Assembly (NCBI RefSeq): GCF_014646095.1
Contig: NZ_BMMU01000010.1
Location: 1-33,754, forward strand
DNA: 33,754 nt
Direction of reading: 5' to 3'
Source of the DNA: Streptomyces lacrimifluminis
GTDB lineage: Bacteria; Actinomycetota; Actinomycetes; Streptomycetales; Streptomycetaceae
Shown: in pieces, positions 1 to 7,771 of the stretch
How the letters are laid out: each line of letters opens with the position of its first letter
Position numbering within the stretch: position 1 is the stretch's first letter
Position numbers and translations under genes: made by a program
The notes under the pieces: generated by a model
Databases searched by the model: none
What the model was told of the DNA's origin: nothing
The model's input: the letters and a program-made list of their open reading frames with translations, nothing else

Positions 1-54
1 AGCGCCGATGGTACTGCAGGGGGGACCCTGTGGGAGAGTAGGACACCGCCGAAC
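1..54 (+). rRNA. rrf: 5S ribosomal RNA, 3' end (partial)
   Basis: The first 54 bases match the 3' part of actinobacterial 5S rRNA: a CGCCGATGGTACTGCAGGGG block, then a GTGGGAGAGTAGG block, ending in CGCCGAAC. The 5' part lies outside the window, so this is the tail of an rRNA operon transcribed rightward. A strong intrinsic terminator follows directly. The exact mature 3' end (about 52-56) is estimated. Confidence 0.93.
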
Positions 55-64
55 AAATATTACG

Positions 65-103
65 AAAAGCCCTGTACCGGGTTCACCGGTACAGGGCTTT
101 TTT
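65..103 (+). terminator. Intrinsic terminator of the rRNA operon
   Basis: A perfect 16-base-pair stem is seen (65-80 pairs with 86-101) with the five-base loop GTTCA and a run of T to 103. This is a classical Rho-independent terminator, placed 10 bases after the 5S rRNA. The U-tract is unusual among the terminators in this window, most of which are hairpins without one. That fits the heavy load of rRNA transcription. It also separates the rRNA operon from the convergent operon ending at 164. Confidence 0.93.
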
Positions 104-163
104 GTGTTTCACGGTCAATTGAAAGTGGTGCCTCTCCTCTCCGCTGCAGACGAGAAAAGTTAT

Positions 164-1474
164 TCAGAGGCGTCCTGCAGTTTTCAGGGCCAGATATGCG
201 TCTGCCAGTGCCGACGCCAGGTCATCCGGAGTCGCGTCGACAACCGTGACGCCGTGGCGGCGGAGTTGTTCGGCGGTTCGGTGACGTTCCGTCTGTGCTT
301 GGGCGGCGGCTGCGGCCTCGTACACCGCTTCTGTGTTTCCTCGGGCTGCTGTCATGGCTGCGATGTGGGGGTCGGAGACCGAGGCGAGGAGGACTGTGTG
401 GCGCTGCGTCAGTTGTGGGAGGACGGGGAGCAGGCCTTCTTCGATGGGGGCCGTGTCCAGACTGGTGAGCAGGACGATCAGGGAGCGTCTGGGGGCCGTA
501 CGGAGGGCGGTGGCCGTGAGGCCGCGGGCGTCGGTTTCGATGAGTTCGGGTTCCACTCCGGCCATCGCGTTGACCAGGGACGGGAGGACATCGGCTGCGG
601 CCCGGCCCTGCACCAGGGCTCGTACCCGGCGGTCGTACGCGAGGAGGTCCACGCGGTCGCCTGCGCGGGAGGCCAGGGCTGCGAGGAGGAGGGCCGCGTC
701 CATGGAGGCGTCCAGGCGGGGGACGTCGCCGACGCGGCCCGCCGACGTACGGCCGGTGTCGAGGACCAGAAGGATGTGACGGTCGCGTTCGGGGCGCCAG
801 GTGCGTACGGCGACCGTGGTCTGGCGGGCTGTGGCGCGCCAGTCGATGGAACGGGTGTCGTCGCCGGGGACGTACTCGCGCAGGCTGTCGAATTCCGTGC
901 CCTCGCCGCGGGTCAGGACGCTGGTGCGGCCGTCGAGTTCGCGCAGGCGGGCGAGCTTAGACGGGAGGTGCTTGCGGCTCGTGAACGGGGGGAGGACGCG
1001 TACCGTCCAGGGCACGTGGTGGCTGCCTTGGCGGGCGAAGAGGCCCAGGGGGCCGTACGAGCGGATCGTCACTCGGTCGGCCTGGCGGTCGCCTCGGCGG
1101 GTGGGGCGTAGGTGGGTGGTGACGCGGCGGCGTTCGCCGGCGGGGACCGTCAGGCGGTGGCGGGAGGCCTCCACCTCGGTGCCGGACTGCCAGCTGCTGG
1201 GGGGCCAGGCATCGCGCAGGCGGGCGCGGAGCAGGCGGCCGGAGGGGTTGGTGACCGTGAGGGTGACGTCCGCTGATTCGTTCAGGCGTACGGATGTGTC
1301 GCCGGAGCGGGTGAGGCCGAGGCGGCGTACGGGTGCTGCCAGGGCGAAGTCGCAGGCGCAGGCGACTGCCAGAGAGCCGTTGACCGCGAAGAAGCCCGTC
1401 CAGCCGGCGTCCCAGAGGCCGACGGGGATCGAGCCCAGGGCCGCCAGGAGGGCGGCGCGGCCGGTGAGTGCCAT
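164..1474 (-). CDS. DUF58 domain-containing protein
   Basis: 436 residues. The N-terminus has hydrophobic stretches at about 5-48 that look like two membrane segments. A soluble region follows with the hallmark DUF58 block at about 195-230 (FDSLREYVPGDDTRSIDWRA). After it comes a von Willebrand A-like segment, LLVLDTGRTSAG, at about 236-247, whose D-x-G-x-T-S resembles a degenerate metal-binding MIDAS site. DUF58 proteins are typical partners of MoxR AAA+ ATPases, and the moxR-like gene lies directly upstream: its stop TGA shares one base with this ATG (1472-1474). This is the last gene of a five-gene minus-strand operon. Longer upstream frames exist but lie inside moxR, so the ATG at 1474 is preferred. 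The molecular function of the family is not established. Confidence 0.93.
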   Translation of the reverse strand: MALTGRAALLAALGSIPVGLWDAGWTGFFAVNGSLAVACACDFALAAPVRRLGLTRSGDTSVRLNESADVTLTVTNPSGRLLRARLRDAWPPSSWQSGTEVEASRHRLTVPAGERRRVTTHLRPTRRGDRQADRVTIRSYGPLGLFARQGSHHVPWTVRVLPPFTSRKHLPSKLARLRELDGRTSVLTRGEGTEFDSLREYVPGDDTRSIDWRATARQTTVAVRTWRPERDRHILLVLDTGRTSAGRVGDVPRLDASMDAALLLAALASRAGDRVDLLAYDRRVRALVQGRAAADVLPSLVNAMAGVEPELIETDARGLTATALRTAPRRSLIVLLTSLDTAPIEEGLLPVLPQLTQRHTVLLASVSDPHIAAMTAARGNTEAVYEAAAAAQAQTERHRTAEQLRRHGVTVVDATPDDLASALADAYLALKTAGRL

Positions 1475-2466
1475 CAGCGGGGGACGGGGACGTGGGCGAG
1501 GATCGCGTTGATGACCGAGTCGGCCGTCACGCCCTCCATCTCGGCCTCTGGACGGAGTTGCACGCGGTGGCGGAGGGTGGGCAGGGCGAGCGCCTTGACG
1601 TCGTCGGGGATGACGTAGTCGCGGCCTGTCAGCCAGGCCCACGCGCGGGACGTCGCGAGGAGGGCCGTGGCGCCTCGGGGGGAGACGCCCAGGGTGAAGG
1701 ACGGGGAGTCGCGGGTGGCTCGGCAGATGTCCACCACATAGGCCGTGATCTCGGGGGAGATCACCGTCTTGGCGACGGCCGCGCGTGCCGCTTCCAGGTC
1801 TGCCGGGCCTGCAACGGGGCGGATGCCGGCGGCGCGCAGGTCGCGCGGGTTGAAGCCCTCGGCGTGGCGGGTGAGGACGTCGATCTCGTCCTGGCGGGAG
1901 GGGAGGGGGATCGTGAGCTTGAGGAGGAAACGGTCCAGCTGGGCTTCGGGAAGGGGGTACGTGCCCTCGTACTCGACCGGGTTCTGGGTCGCCGCGACCA
2001 GGAACGGGTCGGGGAGGGGGCGGGGGGTGCCGTCGACGGTTACCTGGCGTTCCTCCATGGCTTCCAGGAGGGACGACTGGGTCTTCGGGGGCGTGCGGTT
2101 GATCTCGTCCGCGAGGAGGAGGTTGGTGAAGACCGGGCCCGGCTGGAAGGAGAACTCCGCGCTGCGCGTGTCGTAGACGAGGGAGCCGGTGATGTCGCTC
2201 GGCATCAGGTCCGGAGTGAACTGGACGCGCTTGGTGTCGAGTTCGAGTGCGGAGGCGAGTGCTCGGACGAGCAGCGTTTTGGCTACTCCGGGGACTCCTT
2301 CGAGGAGAACGTGTCCGCGGCAGAGGAGGGCGACGACGAGGCCGGTCACGGCGGGGTCCTGGCCGACCACGGCTTTGGCGATCTCGGCGCGCAGGGCTTC
2401 CAGGGAGGCCCGGGCGGTGTCCGGGTTCCCGGGGATCCCGGCGTTGTCAGTGGTCGGGTCCATCAT
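1474..2466 (-). CDS. MoxR-family AAA+ ATPase
   Basis: 330 residues, normal for MoxR. Walker A is GVPGVAKT (57-64), Walker B is LLLADEINR (116-124), and a sensor-type stretch AATQNPVEYEGTYPLPEAQ follows with an arginine-bearing LDRFLLK. This is the AAA_3 plus lid layout of MoxR proteins, thought to act as chaperone-like ATPases that remodel or activate von Willebrand A proteins. The start is a double ATG at 2466/2463, with GAGAGG about 10 bases upstream. The first ATG overlaps the stop of the DUF4350 gene as ATGA, so translation is probably coupled. The next gene encodes a DUF58 protein, the usual partner. Substrate and physiological role are unknown; envelope or stress functions are inferred from related systems. 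Confidence 0.95.
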   Translation of the reverse strand: MMDPTTDNAGIPGNPDTARASLEALRAEIAKAVVGQDPAVTGLVVALLCRGHVLLEGVPGVAKTLLVRALASALELDTKRVQFTPDLMPSDITGSLVYDTRSAEFSFQPGPVFTNLLLADEINRTPPKTQSSLLEAMEERQVTVDGTPRPLPDPFLVAATQNPVEYEGTYPLPEAQLDRFLLKLTIPLPSRQDEIDVLTRHAEGFNPRDLRAAGIRPVAGPADLEAARAAVAKTVISPEITAYVVDICRATRDSPSFTLGVSPRGATALLATSRAWAWLTGRDYVIPDDVKALALPTLRHRVQLRPEAEMEGVTADSVINAILAHVPVPR

Positions 2467-3665
2467 GGACGGCGTACCTCTCTTTCGAGGGCGTCGAGCT
2501 GGTCGGCGAGGGAGATGAGGGCGGCGTCGTCGCCGGGCGGCGGGCCGAAGAGGAGGGAGTGCAGGGACTGTCCGTCTCCGTGGTCGTGGAGGTGGGCGGA
2601 CAGAGCGGGGAGCAGGACCTCGGGCGTGTGCGCCTGGGGCACGGGGACGCCGACGAGGGGGGCGAGGCGGGTGCGGGTGGTGGAGCGAAGAGCGCCTGCC
2701 GCGCGGTCGCGGGCGTGGGTCTTGCGGTAGAGGCGGGCGCGGCCTTCGACGGTTTCGGAGGCGCGGATCGCCACGGGGAGACGTTCGGGTACGAGGGGGC
2801 CGAATCGGCGTGCCCGCCAGAAGGCGGCCAGAACCGCGGCGAAGAAGAGTTGCAGGGTGCCCCAGAGCCAGCCCGAAGGGAGCAGGTCGAAGAAGCCGCG
2901 CTCGCCGGAGTCGGTGCGCGAGCCGTCGGAGAGCGAGGGGAGGTACCAGACCAAGTGGGGCCGGGAACCGAGCAGTTGAAGGGCGAGCGAGGCGTTGCCG
3001 TGCTCGTCGAGGCGGTCGTTGTAGAGGATGTCGGGTGCCCCGAGCACGACGGTGTCGCCGTTGCCGGTGACCGCGGGGACGCGTACGAGGGTGGGGAGTC
3101 CGTCGCTGGGGTAGCACGCGTCGGCGTCGGTGGCGGTGGTGTCGTAGCGGAAGCCACCCGTGTCGGCGGTGCCCGCGCGTTGGGCGGCGGGCAGGTCGCA
3201 GTCGGGGGAGAGCTTCGAGTGGAAGCTGAGTGCGGGGTCTGCGGTGACGCCGGGGGCGAGTGTCCCGACGGACGGGCTGCTGGGGGCGACCAGGACCGTA
3301 CGTCCGCCGGAGTTCTCCGTCGCCGTGTGCAGTTGTTCCTGTTGACGGTCGGTCAGCAGGTCGGGGGCCGCGATCAGGAGGGTCGTGTCGGCGCCGGCCG
3401 CGGTGCTCGCCTCGGCGAGGGTGGTGACCACGCGAGTGGACACACCCCGGTCGGCGAGGAGCGCGGCGACGGCGCGGCTGCCGTGGGGGTCGGCGGACCG
3501 TGGGTCGAGGCCGCCGCGCCGGGTGCCGGAGTTGATCACGGCGATCGTGACGGCGCCCACGAGGAGGAGGGCAACGCCGAGAACGACGCCTCGCGCGCGG
3601 GTCCACACCTGGCGGGCGGTGGGCGAGGCCGAGGTGGGGGCGGGGAGCGTGACCTCCGTGCTCAT
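2463..3665 (-). CDS. DUF4350 domain-containing membrane protein
   Basis: 400 residues. A membrane segment lies at about 28-46 (GVVLGVALLLVGAVTIAVIN). A large extracytoplasmic domain resembling the DUF4350 fold (GATase/ABC-auxiliary-like) follows, with conserved-looking DPRSADPHGSRAVAALL and LLIAAPDLLTD. A second membrane segment is at about 268-287 (WLWGTLQLFFAAVLAAFW), then a basic cytoplasmic tail of about 110 residues. The ATG at 3663-3665 overlaps the DUF4129 stop by four bases, and the gene's own stop overlaps moxR, so coupling is continuous. DUF4350 proteins commonly sit in MoxR/DUF58 operons, which is the main functional hint. The domain name is assigned from sequence character and context, without a search. 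Confidence 0.88.
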   Translation of the reverse strand: MSTEVTLPAPTSASPTARQVWTRARGVVLGVALLLVGAVTIAVINSGTRRGGLDPRSADPHGSRAVAALLADRGVSTRVVTTLAEASTAAGADTTLLIAAPDLLTDRQQEQLHTATENSGGRTVLVAPSSPSVGTLAPGVTADPALSFHSKLSPDCDLPAAQRAGTADTGGFRYDTTATDADACYPSDGLPTLVRVPAVTGNGDTVVLGAPDILYNDRLDEHGNASLALQLLGSRPHLVWYLPSLSDGSRTDSGERGFFDLLPSGWLWGTLQLFFAAVLAAFWRARRFGPLVPERLPVAIRASETVEGRARLYRKTHARDRAAGALRSTTRTRLAPLVGVPVPQAHTPEVLLPALSAHLHDHGDGQSLHSLLFGPPPGDDAALISLADQLDALEREVRRP

Positions 3666-4444
3666 TCGGCGGCTCCCTGGGGGGCCTTGGGGGCCGTGCC
3701 GGGGGTGCTGCCGAGGCTGGCGAGCACCGGTTTCGTGCGCTCCAGGGCGTCGTCGAGTTCGGTGAGCCGACGGTACATCTGCGGGGTCGCGGTGCGTCCG
3801 CCGTACGTCACCTCGTCGAAGTCCCGGGCCGCGGTGCGCAGGCGGTCGGTGTGCGCGGGCAGGGTGCGGCCCGCTTCCGCGGCTGCCTCGTCGGCGGTGC
3901 GGCCGGGGCGGGCGTCGAGGAGCGCGCGTTCCTCGAGGGAGCGGACGACGGCACGCATGCGCTCCTGGACGGCCTGGTTCCAGTGGCCCCGGGCGGCGTG
4001 GGCCTCGGCGGCGGCGCGGTGTTCGGCGGCACTGCGGGGGCGGTCGTCGAAGAGCACGGCGGAGGATGTGGGGCCGGTGCGCGGGGTGCCGAGACGCCAC
4101 CACAGGGCGCCGATCAGGGCGACGGCGACCAGGACGACGACCACCAGTCCGACGATTCCTCCGGGGGTCGCGGTCGAGGCCGCGTTGAACACCTTGTCGA
4201 GCCAGTCCCAGAAGGCGTCCATGGCCCGTTGGAAGGGGCCCGGTTCGTTCTCGTGGTACATGCGCTTGGACAGCTCGCGCCGGGCCGCCTCCCGCGCGGG
4301 ATCGCGCGGGATCGTCACCGGGTCGTCGGCGTCGGCCAGCGACAGTACGGCGGTGTCGCCGGCGCGCAGCAGGGCTCGTACGGCCGCTTCGGCGGTGGGC
4401 GGCAGGGCCGGCACCGTGGTGATGAATCCCCCCGTCAGGCTCAC
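3662..4444 (-). CDS. DUF4129 domain-containing protein
   Basis: 260 residues. The N-terminal ~90 residues are probably extracytoplasmic. One clear membrane helix lies at about 95-115 (GIVGLVVVVLVAVALIGALWW). The C-terminal cytoplasmic part (about 135-235) has the DUF4129 pattern: HRAAAEAHAARGHW, then ERMRAVVRSLEERALLD, RPGRTADEAA and FDEVTYGGR. In other bacteria this domain is often fused to transglutaminase-like membrane proteins or sits beside MoxR and DUF58, as here. The gene starts four bases after the stop of the upstream membrane-protein gene and ends in an ATGA overlap with the DUF4350 gene. No catalytic residues are evident; a scaffold or assembly role is only inference. Confidence 0.9.
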   Translation of the reverse strand: MSLTGGFITTVPALPPTAEAAVRALLRAGDTAVLSLADADDPVTIPRDPAREAARRELSKRMYHENEPGPFQRAMDAFWDWLDKVFNAASTATPGGIVGLVVVVLVAVALIGALWWRLGTPRTGPTSSAVLFDDRPRSAAEHRAAAEAHAARGHWNQAVQERMRAVVRSLEERALLDARPGRTADEAAAEAGRTLPAHTDRLRTAARDFDEVTYGGRTATPQMYRRLTELDDALERTKPVLASLGSTPGTAPKAPQGAAE

Positions 4445-4448
4445 CGCA

Positions 4449-5789
4449 TCAGCTTCCCGGGGTGGCGCCCGGGGCGCCGGAGCCGGTGCCCTGTACGCCG
4501 GCGGCGCGGGCCAGGTCGAGGTCGAGTGCCTCGCGCCGGATGCGCTGGTCGATGTAGAGGAGCACGGTCACGCCCGCGGTGATGGGGAAGGTGATCATGG
4601 AGCCGATCACCGAGCCGATGCCGCTGACGATGAGGAACGTCCAGCCGAAGCCGCCCGTGCCGTTGAGGAAGCCGCTGATGCCGTCCCCGGTCAGGGCGGC
4701 GGCGACGAAGGTGAACGGCAGGACGACGATGGACGAGACGACGCCCGCGATGATCGAGGCGAGCAACTGGATGCCGAAGACCCGCCACCAGGAGCCACGG
4801 ACGAGCTTCGCGGAACGGCTGATCGACTTCACGATGCCCTGCTTCTCCAGCATCAGCGCCGGCGAGGCCAGGGAGAAGCGGATCATCAGCCACACCGCGA
4901 CGATGCTCGCGCCGAAGCCGCCCAGGACGGCCAGCGCCGCGCCTCCGCCCTCCGAGCCCGAGAGGGCCACGAGCAGGCCCGGTGCGACACCGACGCCGAC
5001 GATCGTGACGACGGTGAGCAGCAGCAGGAAGATGAGACCGAAGAGTTTCGGGATCTGCGGGCGGGCGTCCCGCCAGGCTTCGCCGATGGTCACCGGCTTG
5101 CCGAGTACCGCGCGGCTGGTCACGGTCGTGAGCAGGGCGGTCGCGATGACGGTGCCGATCATGGAGATCACGAGGAGGACGCCGGAGCTGAGCACCGCGT
5201 CGCCCATGGCGCGGCTCAGTTCCTCGAAGGTGGCGCTCGTGTCGTCGAGGCTGTTGACGCTCGTGCTGTCGTCCAGGAGCAGTCCCTGGAGGAGGATGGC
5301 GACGATCTCGGTGACGATCGCGACGGTGAGCGAGATGCCCAGCACGGTGCGCCAGTGGGCGCGCATGGTGGAGACGGCGCCGTCGAGGATCTCGCCGACG
5401 CCGAGGGGGCGCAGCGGGATCACGCCGGGTTTGGCGGCGGGCGGGGGGCCGCCCCAGTTGCCTCCCCAGCCGGGGTGGCCGCCGGGCGGGCCGTATCCGC
5501 CGTACCCTCCGGGGCCGCCAGGGGCGCCGGGGTGGTTGCCGCCCCAGCCCGGGCCGGGAGGCGGGGGTGGGGGCGGAGCCTGACCGGCGCCCTGGGGGCC
5601 GGTGGGGGCGGACCACTGGGCGGGTGGGGGTTGTTCCTTGGACCACTTCGGGCCGGAGCCGGTCGTGTCGGGGTGCGGCTGGTCCGCGGGTTCCGCGGGA
5701 CCGGGGCGGTCGGCGGGGGCGGACGCGCCGGGCTGCTGCCCTTCGGAGGGGGCAGATCCGGGCGAGGCCCAGCCCGGAGTGTCGTTCAT
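4449..5789 (-). CDS. Six-segment membrane protein with Pro/Gly-rich N-terminus (often annotated as glycerophosphodiester phosphodiesterase membrane domain)
   Basis: 446 residues. The first ~125 are a low-complexity Pro/Gly/Trp-rich cytoplasmic tail with GWGGN and GGYGGYGPP-like repeats. The motif VIPLRPLGVGEILDGA follows, then about six long hydrophobic segments, including VLGISLTVAIVTEIVAILLQ, LFGLIFLLLLTVVTIVGVGV and VFGIQLLASIIAGVVSSIVV. This matches the membrane family often labelled 'glycerophosphoryl diester phosphodiesterase membrane domain', but there is no phosphodiesterase catalytic domain, so that label should not be read as enzymatic. The start ATG is supported by AAGGAG six bases upstream. 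It is the first gene of the MoxR operon, transcribed away from mtnA, and the operon promoter should lie in 5790-5926. Confidence 0.88.
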   Translation of the reverse strand: MNDTPGWASPGSAPSEGQQPGASAPADRPGPAEPADQPHPDTTGSGPKWSKEQPPPAQWSAPTGPQGAGQAPPPPPPPGPGWGGNHPGAPGGPGGYGGYGPPGGHPGWGGNWGGPPPAAKPGVIPLRPLGVGEILDGAVSTMRAHWRTVLGISLTVAIVTEIVAILLQGLLLDDSTSVNSLDDTSATFEELSRAMGDAVLSSGVLLVISMIGTVIATALLTTVTSRAVLGKPVTIGEAWRDARPQIPKLFGLIFLLLLTVVTIVGVGVAPGLLVALSGSEGGGAALAVLGGFGASIVAVWLMIRFSLASPALMLEKQGIVKSISRSAKLVRGSWWRVFGIQLLASIIAGVVSSIVVLPFTFVAAALTGDGISGFLNGTGGFGWTFLIVSGIGSVIGSMITFPITAGVTVLLYIDQRIRREALDLDLARAAGVQGTGSGAPGATPGS

Positions 5790-5926
5790 CGTCGCTCCTT
5801 CACGGTGCCCGTCCGCGTTCGCGGCAGGTTGGCAGCCATCGTGCCATGGGGAACGCGCGGGGGGATCGGCCCCCGTATGCGGAGGACACCTTCAATTGTC
5901 CGACGGATAAGGGGCAGACTGGGTGG

Positions 5927-7072
5927 ATGGCTGATCAGTACGCGCAATCCCGCGAGGACAACCGGCCCACCGAGATACCGGCGATCCGTTGGGAGGAACC
6001 TCCCGAGGGCCCGGTGCTGGTCCTTCTCGACCAGACGAGACTGCCTGCCGAGGAGGTCGAGCTGGTCTGTACGGACGCGCCCGCGCTGGTGGCGGCGATC
6101 CGTTCGCTGGCCGTGCGCGGGGCGCCGCTGCTCGGCATCGCGGGGGCGTACGGTGTCGCGCTCGCCGCCGCGCGCGGCTTCGACGTGGACGAGGCCGCCG
6201 TCGCGCTGGCACAGGCCCGGCCCACCGCAGTGAACCTCCCTGTCGGGGTGCGCAGGGCGCGGGAGGCGTACGAGGTGGAGCTCGCCAGGAGCGGTGACCG
6301 GGAGCAGGCGGCCGGGGCGGCGCTGGTCGCGGCGCGGGTGCTGCACCGGGAGGACGCCGAGGCCAGCGCGCGGATGGCCGTGCACGGGCTGGCGCTGCTG
6401 GACGAGTTGCTGCCGGGCGGAGGGCACCGGGTGCTCACGCACTGCAACACCGGGTCGCTGGTGTCGGGTGGGGAGGGAACAGCGTTCGCGGTGGCGCTGG
6501 CGGCGCACCGGACAGGGCGGCTGCGCAGGCTCTGGGTGGACGAAACGCGCCCGTTGCTGCAAGGTGCTCGCCTGACGGCCTATGAGGCGGCGCGCAGCGG
6601 AATGGCGTACACCTTGCTCACGGACAACGCGGCGGGCTCTCTGTTCGCCGCCGGGGAGGTGGACGCGGTACTGATCGGCGCGGATCGGATCGCTGCCGAC
6701 GGTTCGGTGGCGAACAAGGTGGGGAGCTACCCGCTCGCCGTGCTGGCCCGGTACCACCACGTGCCGTTCATCGTGGTGGCGCCGGTGACGACGGTGGATC
6801 CGGACACCCCCGACGGGGCGTCCATCGAGGTGGAACAGCGTGCCGGACATGAGGTGACGGAGATAGCCGCACCTCAGGTGCCGGTGGCGGGAGCGGAAGC
6901 GGGAGGCGGGATTCCGGTGGCACCCCTGGGGACCCAGGCGTACAACCCGGCGTTCGATGTGACGCCTCCCGAGTTGGTGACGGCGATCGTCACCGAAGCG
7001 GGCGTTGTGTCGCCCGTGACGGCTGCGGCGCTGGCAGAGCTGTGTGACAGGTCACGACAGGTAACGATTTAG
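5927..7072 (+). CDS. mtnA: S-methyl-5-thioribose-1-phosphate isomerase
   Basis: 381 residues, normal for MtnA. The enzyme converts 5-methylthioribose 1-phosphate to the ribulose form in the methionine salvage pathway, in the cytosol. Visible motifs are RGAPLLGIAGAYG (64-76), the catalytic-cysteine loop THCNTGSL (Cys173), VDETRPLLQGARLTAYE (204-220) and GADRIAADGSVANKVG (251-266) with the catalytic Asp253. It is related to eIF2B subunits, but the Cys/Asp pair marks the isomerase. The start at 5927 has AAGGGG 12 bases and GGGTGG immediately upstream; the frame opens much earlier but that part is noncoding. The last codons contain a tandem GACAGGT repeat that is probably a control site for mtrA, eight bases downstream. 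No other methionine-salvage gene is in the window. Confidence 0.95.
   Translation: MADQYAQSREDNRPTEIPAIRWEEPPEGPVLVLLDQTRLPAEEVELVCTDAPALVAAIRSLAVRGAPLLGIAGAYGVALAAARGFDVDEAAVALAQARPTAVNLPVGVRRAREAYEVELARSGDREQAAGAALVAARVLHREDAEASARMAVHGLALLDELLPGGGHRVLTHCNTGSLVSGGEGTAFAVALAAHRTGRLRRLWVDETRPLLQGARLTAYEAARSGMAYTLLTDNAAGSLFAAGEVDAVLIGADRIAADGSVANKVGSYPLAVLARYHHVPFIVVAPVTTVDPDTPDGASIEVEQRAGHEVTEIAAPQVPVAGAEAGGGIPVAPLGTQAYNPAFDVTPPELVTAIVTEAGVVSPVTAAALAELCDRSRQVTI
7044..7065 (+). promoter_or_regulatory. Putative MtrA autoregulatory box in front of mtrA
   Basis: A tandem 10-base direct repeat, GACAGGTCAC (7046-7055) then GACAGGTAAC (7056-7065), gives half-sites GTCAC and GTAAC separated by five bases; a third GTGAC sits at 7044-7048. 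OmpR-family regulators, MtrA and GlnR among them, bind direct GTNAC-type half-sites at 10-11-base phasing. The element lies inside the last codons of mtnA and ends 15 bases before the mtrA ATG. That position suits autoregulation of an mtrA transcript starting at or near the ATG. Assignment to MtrA is inference from position and pattern. Confidence 0.55.
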
Positions 7073-7080
7073 TTAATGGG

Positions 7081-7770
7081 ATGATGTCGTTTATGAAGGG
7101 ACGAGTCCTTGTCGTCGATGACGACACCGCACTGGCCGAGATGCTCGGCATTGTGTTGCGTGGTGAAGGTTTTGAGCCGTCTTTCGTAGCCGACGGCGAC
7201 AAGGCGCTGGCCGCTTTCCGTGAGTCCAAGCCCGATCTGGTGCTCCTGGACCTGATGCTTCCCGGCCGGGACGGTATCGAGGTGTGCCGCCTGATCAGGG
7301 CGGAGTCCGGGGTGCCGATCGTGATGCTCACGGCCAAGAGCGACACCGTCGATGTCGTCGTGGGCCTGGAGTCGGGCGCCGATGACTACATCGTGAAGCC
7401 GTTCAAGCCGAAGGAGCTGGTCGCCCGGATCCGGGCGCGGCTGCGGAGGTCGGAGGAACCGGCGCCCGAGCAGTTGGCCATAGGCGACCTCCTCATCGAT
7501 GTCGCCGGTCACTCCGTGAAGCGGGACGGCCAGTCGATCGCGTTGACGCCTCTGGAGTTCGATCTGCTGGTGGCGCTCGCGCGCAAGCCGTGGCAGGTGT
7601 TCACGCGTGAGGTGCTTCTGGAACAGGTCTGGGGGTACCGCCATGCGGCGGACACCCGGCTGGTCAACGTTCATGTGCAGCGGCTGCGCTCCAAGGTCGA
7701 GAAGGACCCGGAGCGGCCGGAGATCGTGGTGACCGTCCGTGGCGTCGGTTACAAGGCAGGACCGAGCTGA
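7081..7770 (+). CDS. mtrA: Two-component response regulator MtrA (OmpR family)
   Basis: 229 residues. The receiver domain (about 8-120) carries the acidic pair VVDDD (11-15), the phosphoacceptor Asp57 in LLDLMLPGRDG, Thr84/Lys86 in MLTAKSD and Lys106 in IVKPFKP. The OmpR winged helix (about 135-226) has LTPLEFDLLVALARKPWQVF, VLLEQVWGYRH and RLVNVHVQRLRSKVEKDPE. The sequence is diagnostic for actinobacterial MtrA, a regulator of cell-envelope, division and developmental genes. There is no Shine-Dalgarno in the eight bases after mtnA; TTAGTT just upstream could be a -10 box, so a leaderless mRNA or coupling to mtnA is likely. A second ATG follows directly and another is at 7093. mtrB follows after one base. 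Confidence 0.97.
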   Translation: MMSFMKGRVLVVDDDTALAEMLGIVLRGEGFEPSFVADGDKALAAFRESKPDLVLLDLMLPGRDGIEVCRLIRAESGVPIVMLTAKSDTVDVVVGLESGADDYIVKPFKPKELVARIRARLRRSEEPAPEQLAIGDLLIDVAGHSVKRDGQSIALTPLEFDLLVALARKPWQVFTREVLLEQVWGYRHAADTRLVNVHVQRLRSKVEKDPERPEIVVTVRGVGYKAGPS

Positions 7771-7771
7771 C

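Noticed and set aside
4449..5789. Enzyme call as glycerophosphodiester phosphodiesterase
   Set aside because: Only the membrane-domain resemblance is present; no catalytic His/Glu/Asp phosphodiesterase motifs are visible.
2247..6233. A 1328-residue plus-strand open frame across the MoxR operon
   Set aside because: It is antisense to five well-supported genes, has low-complexity Gly/Arg/Glu composition and no domain. It is an artefact of high GC content.
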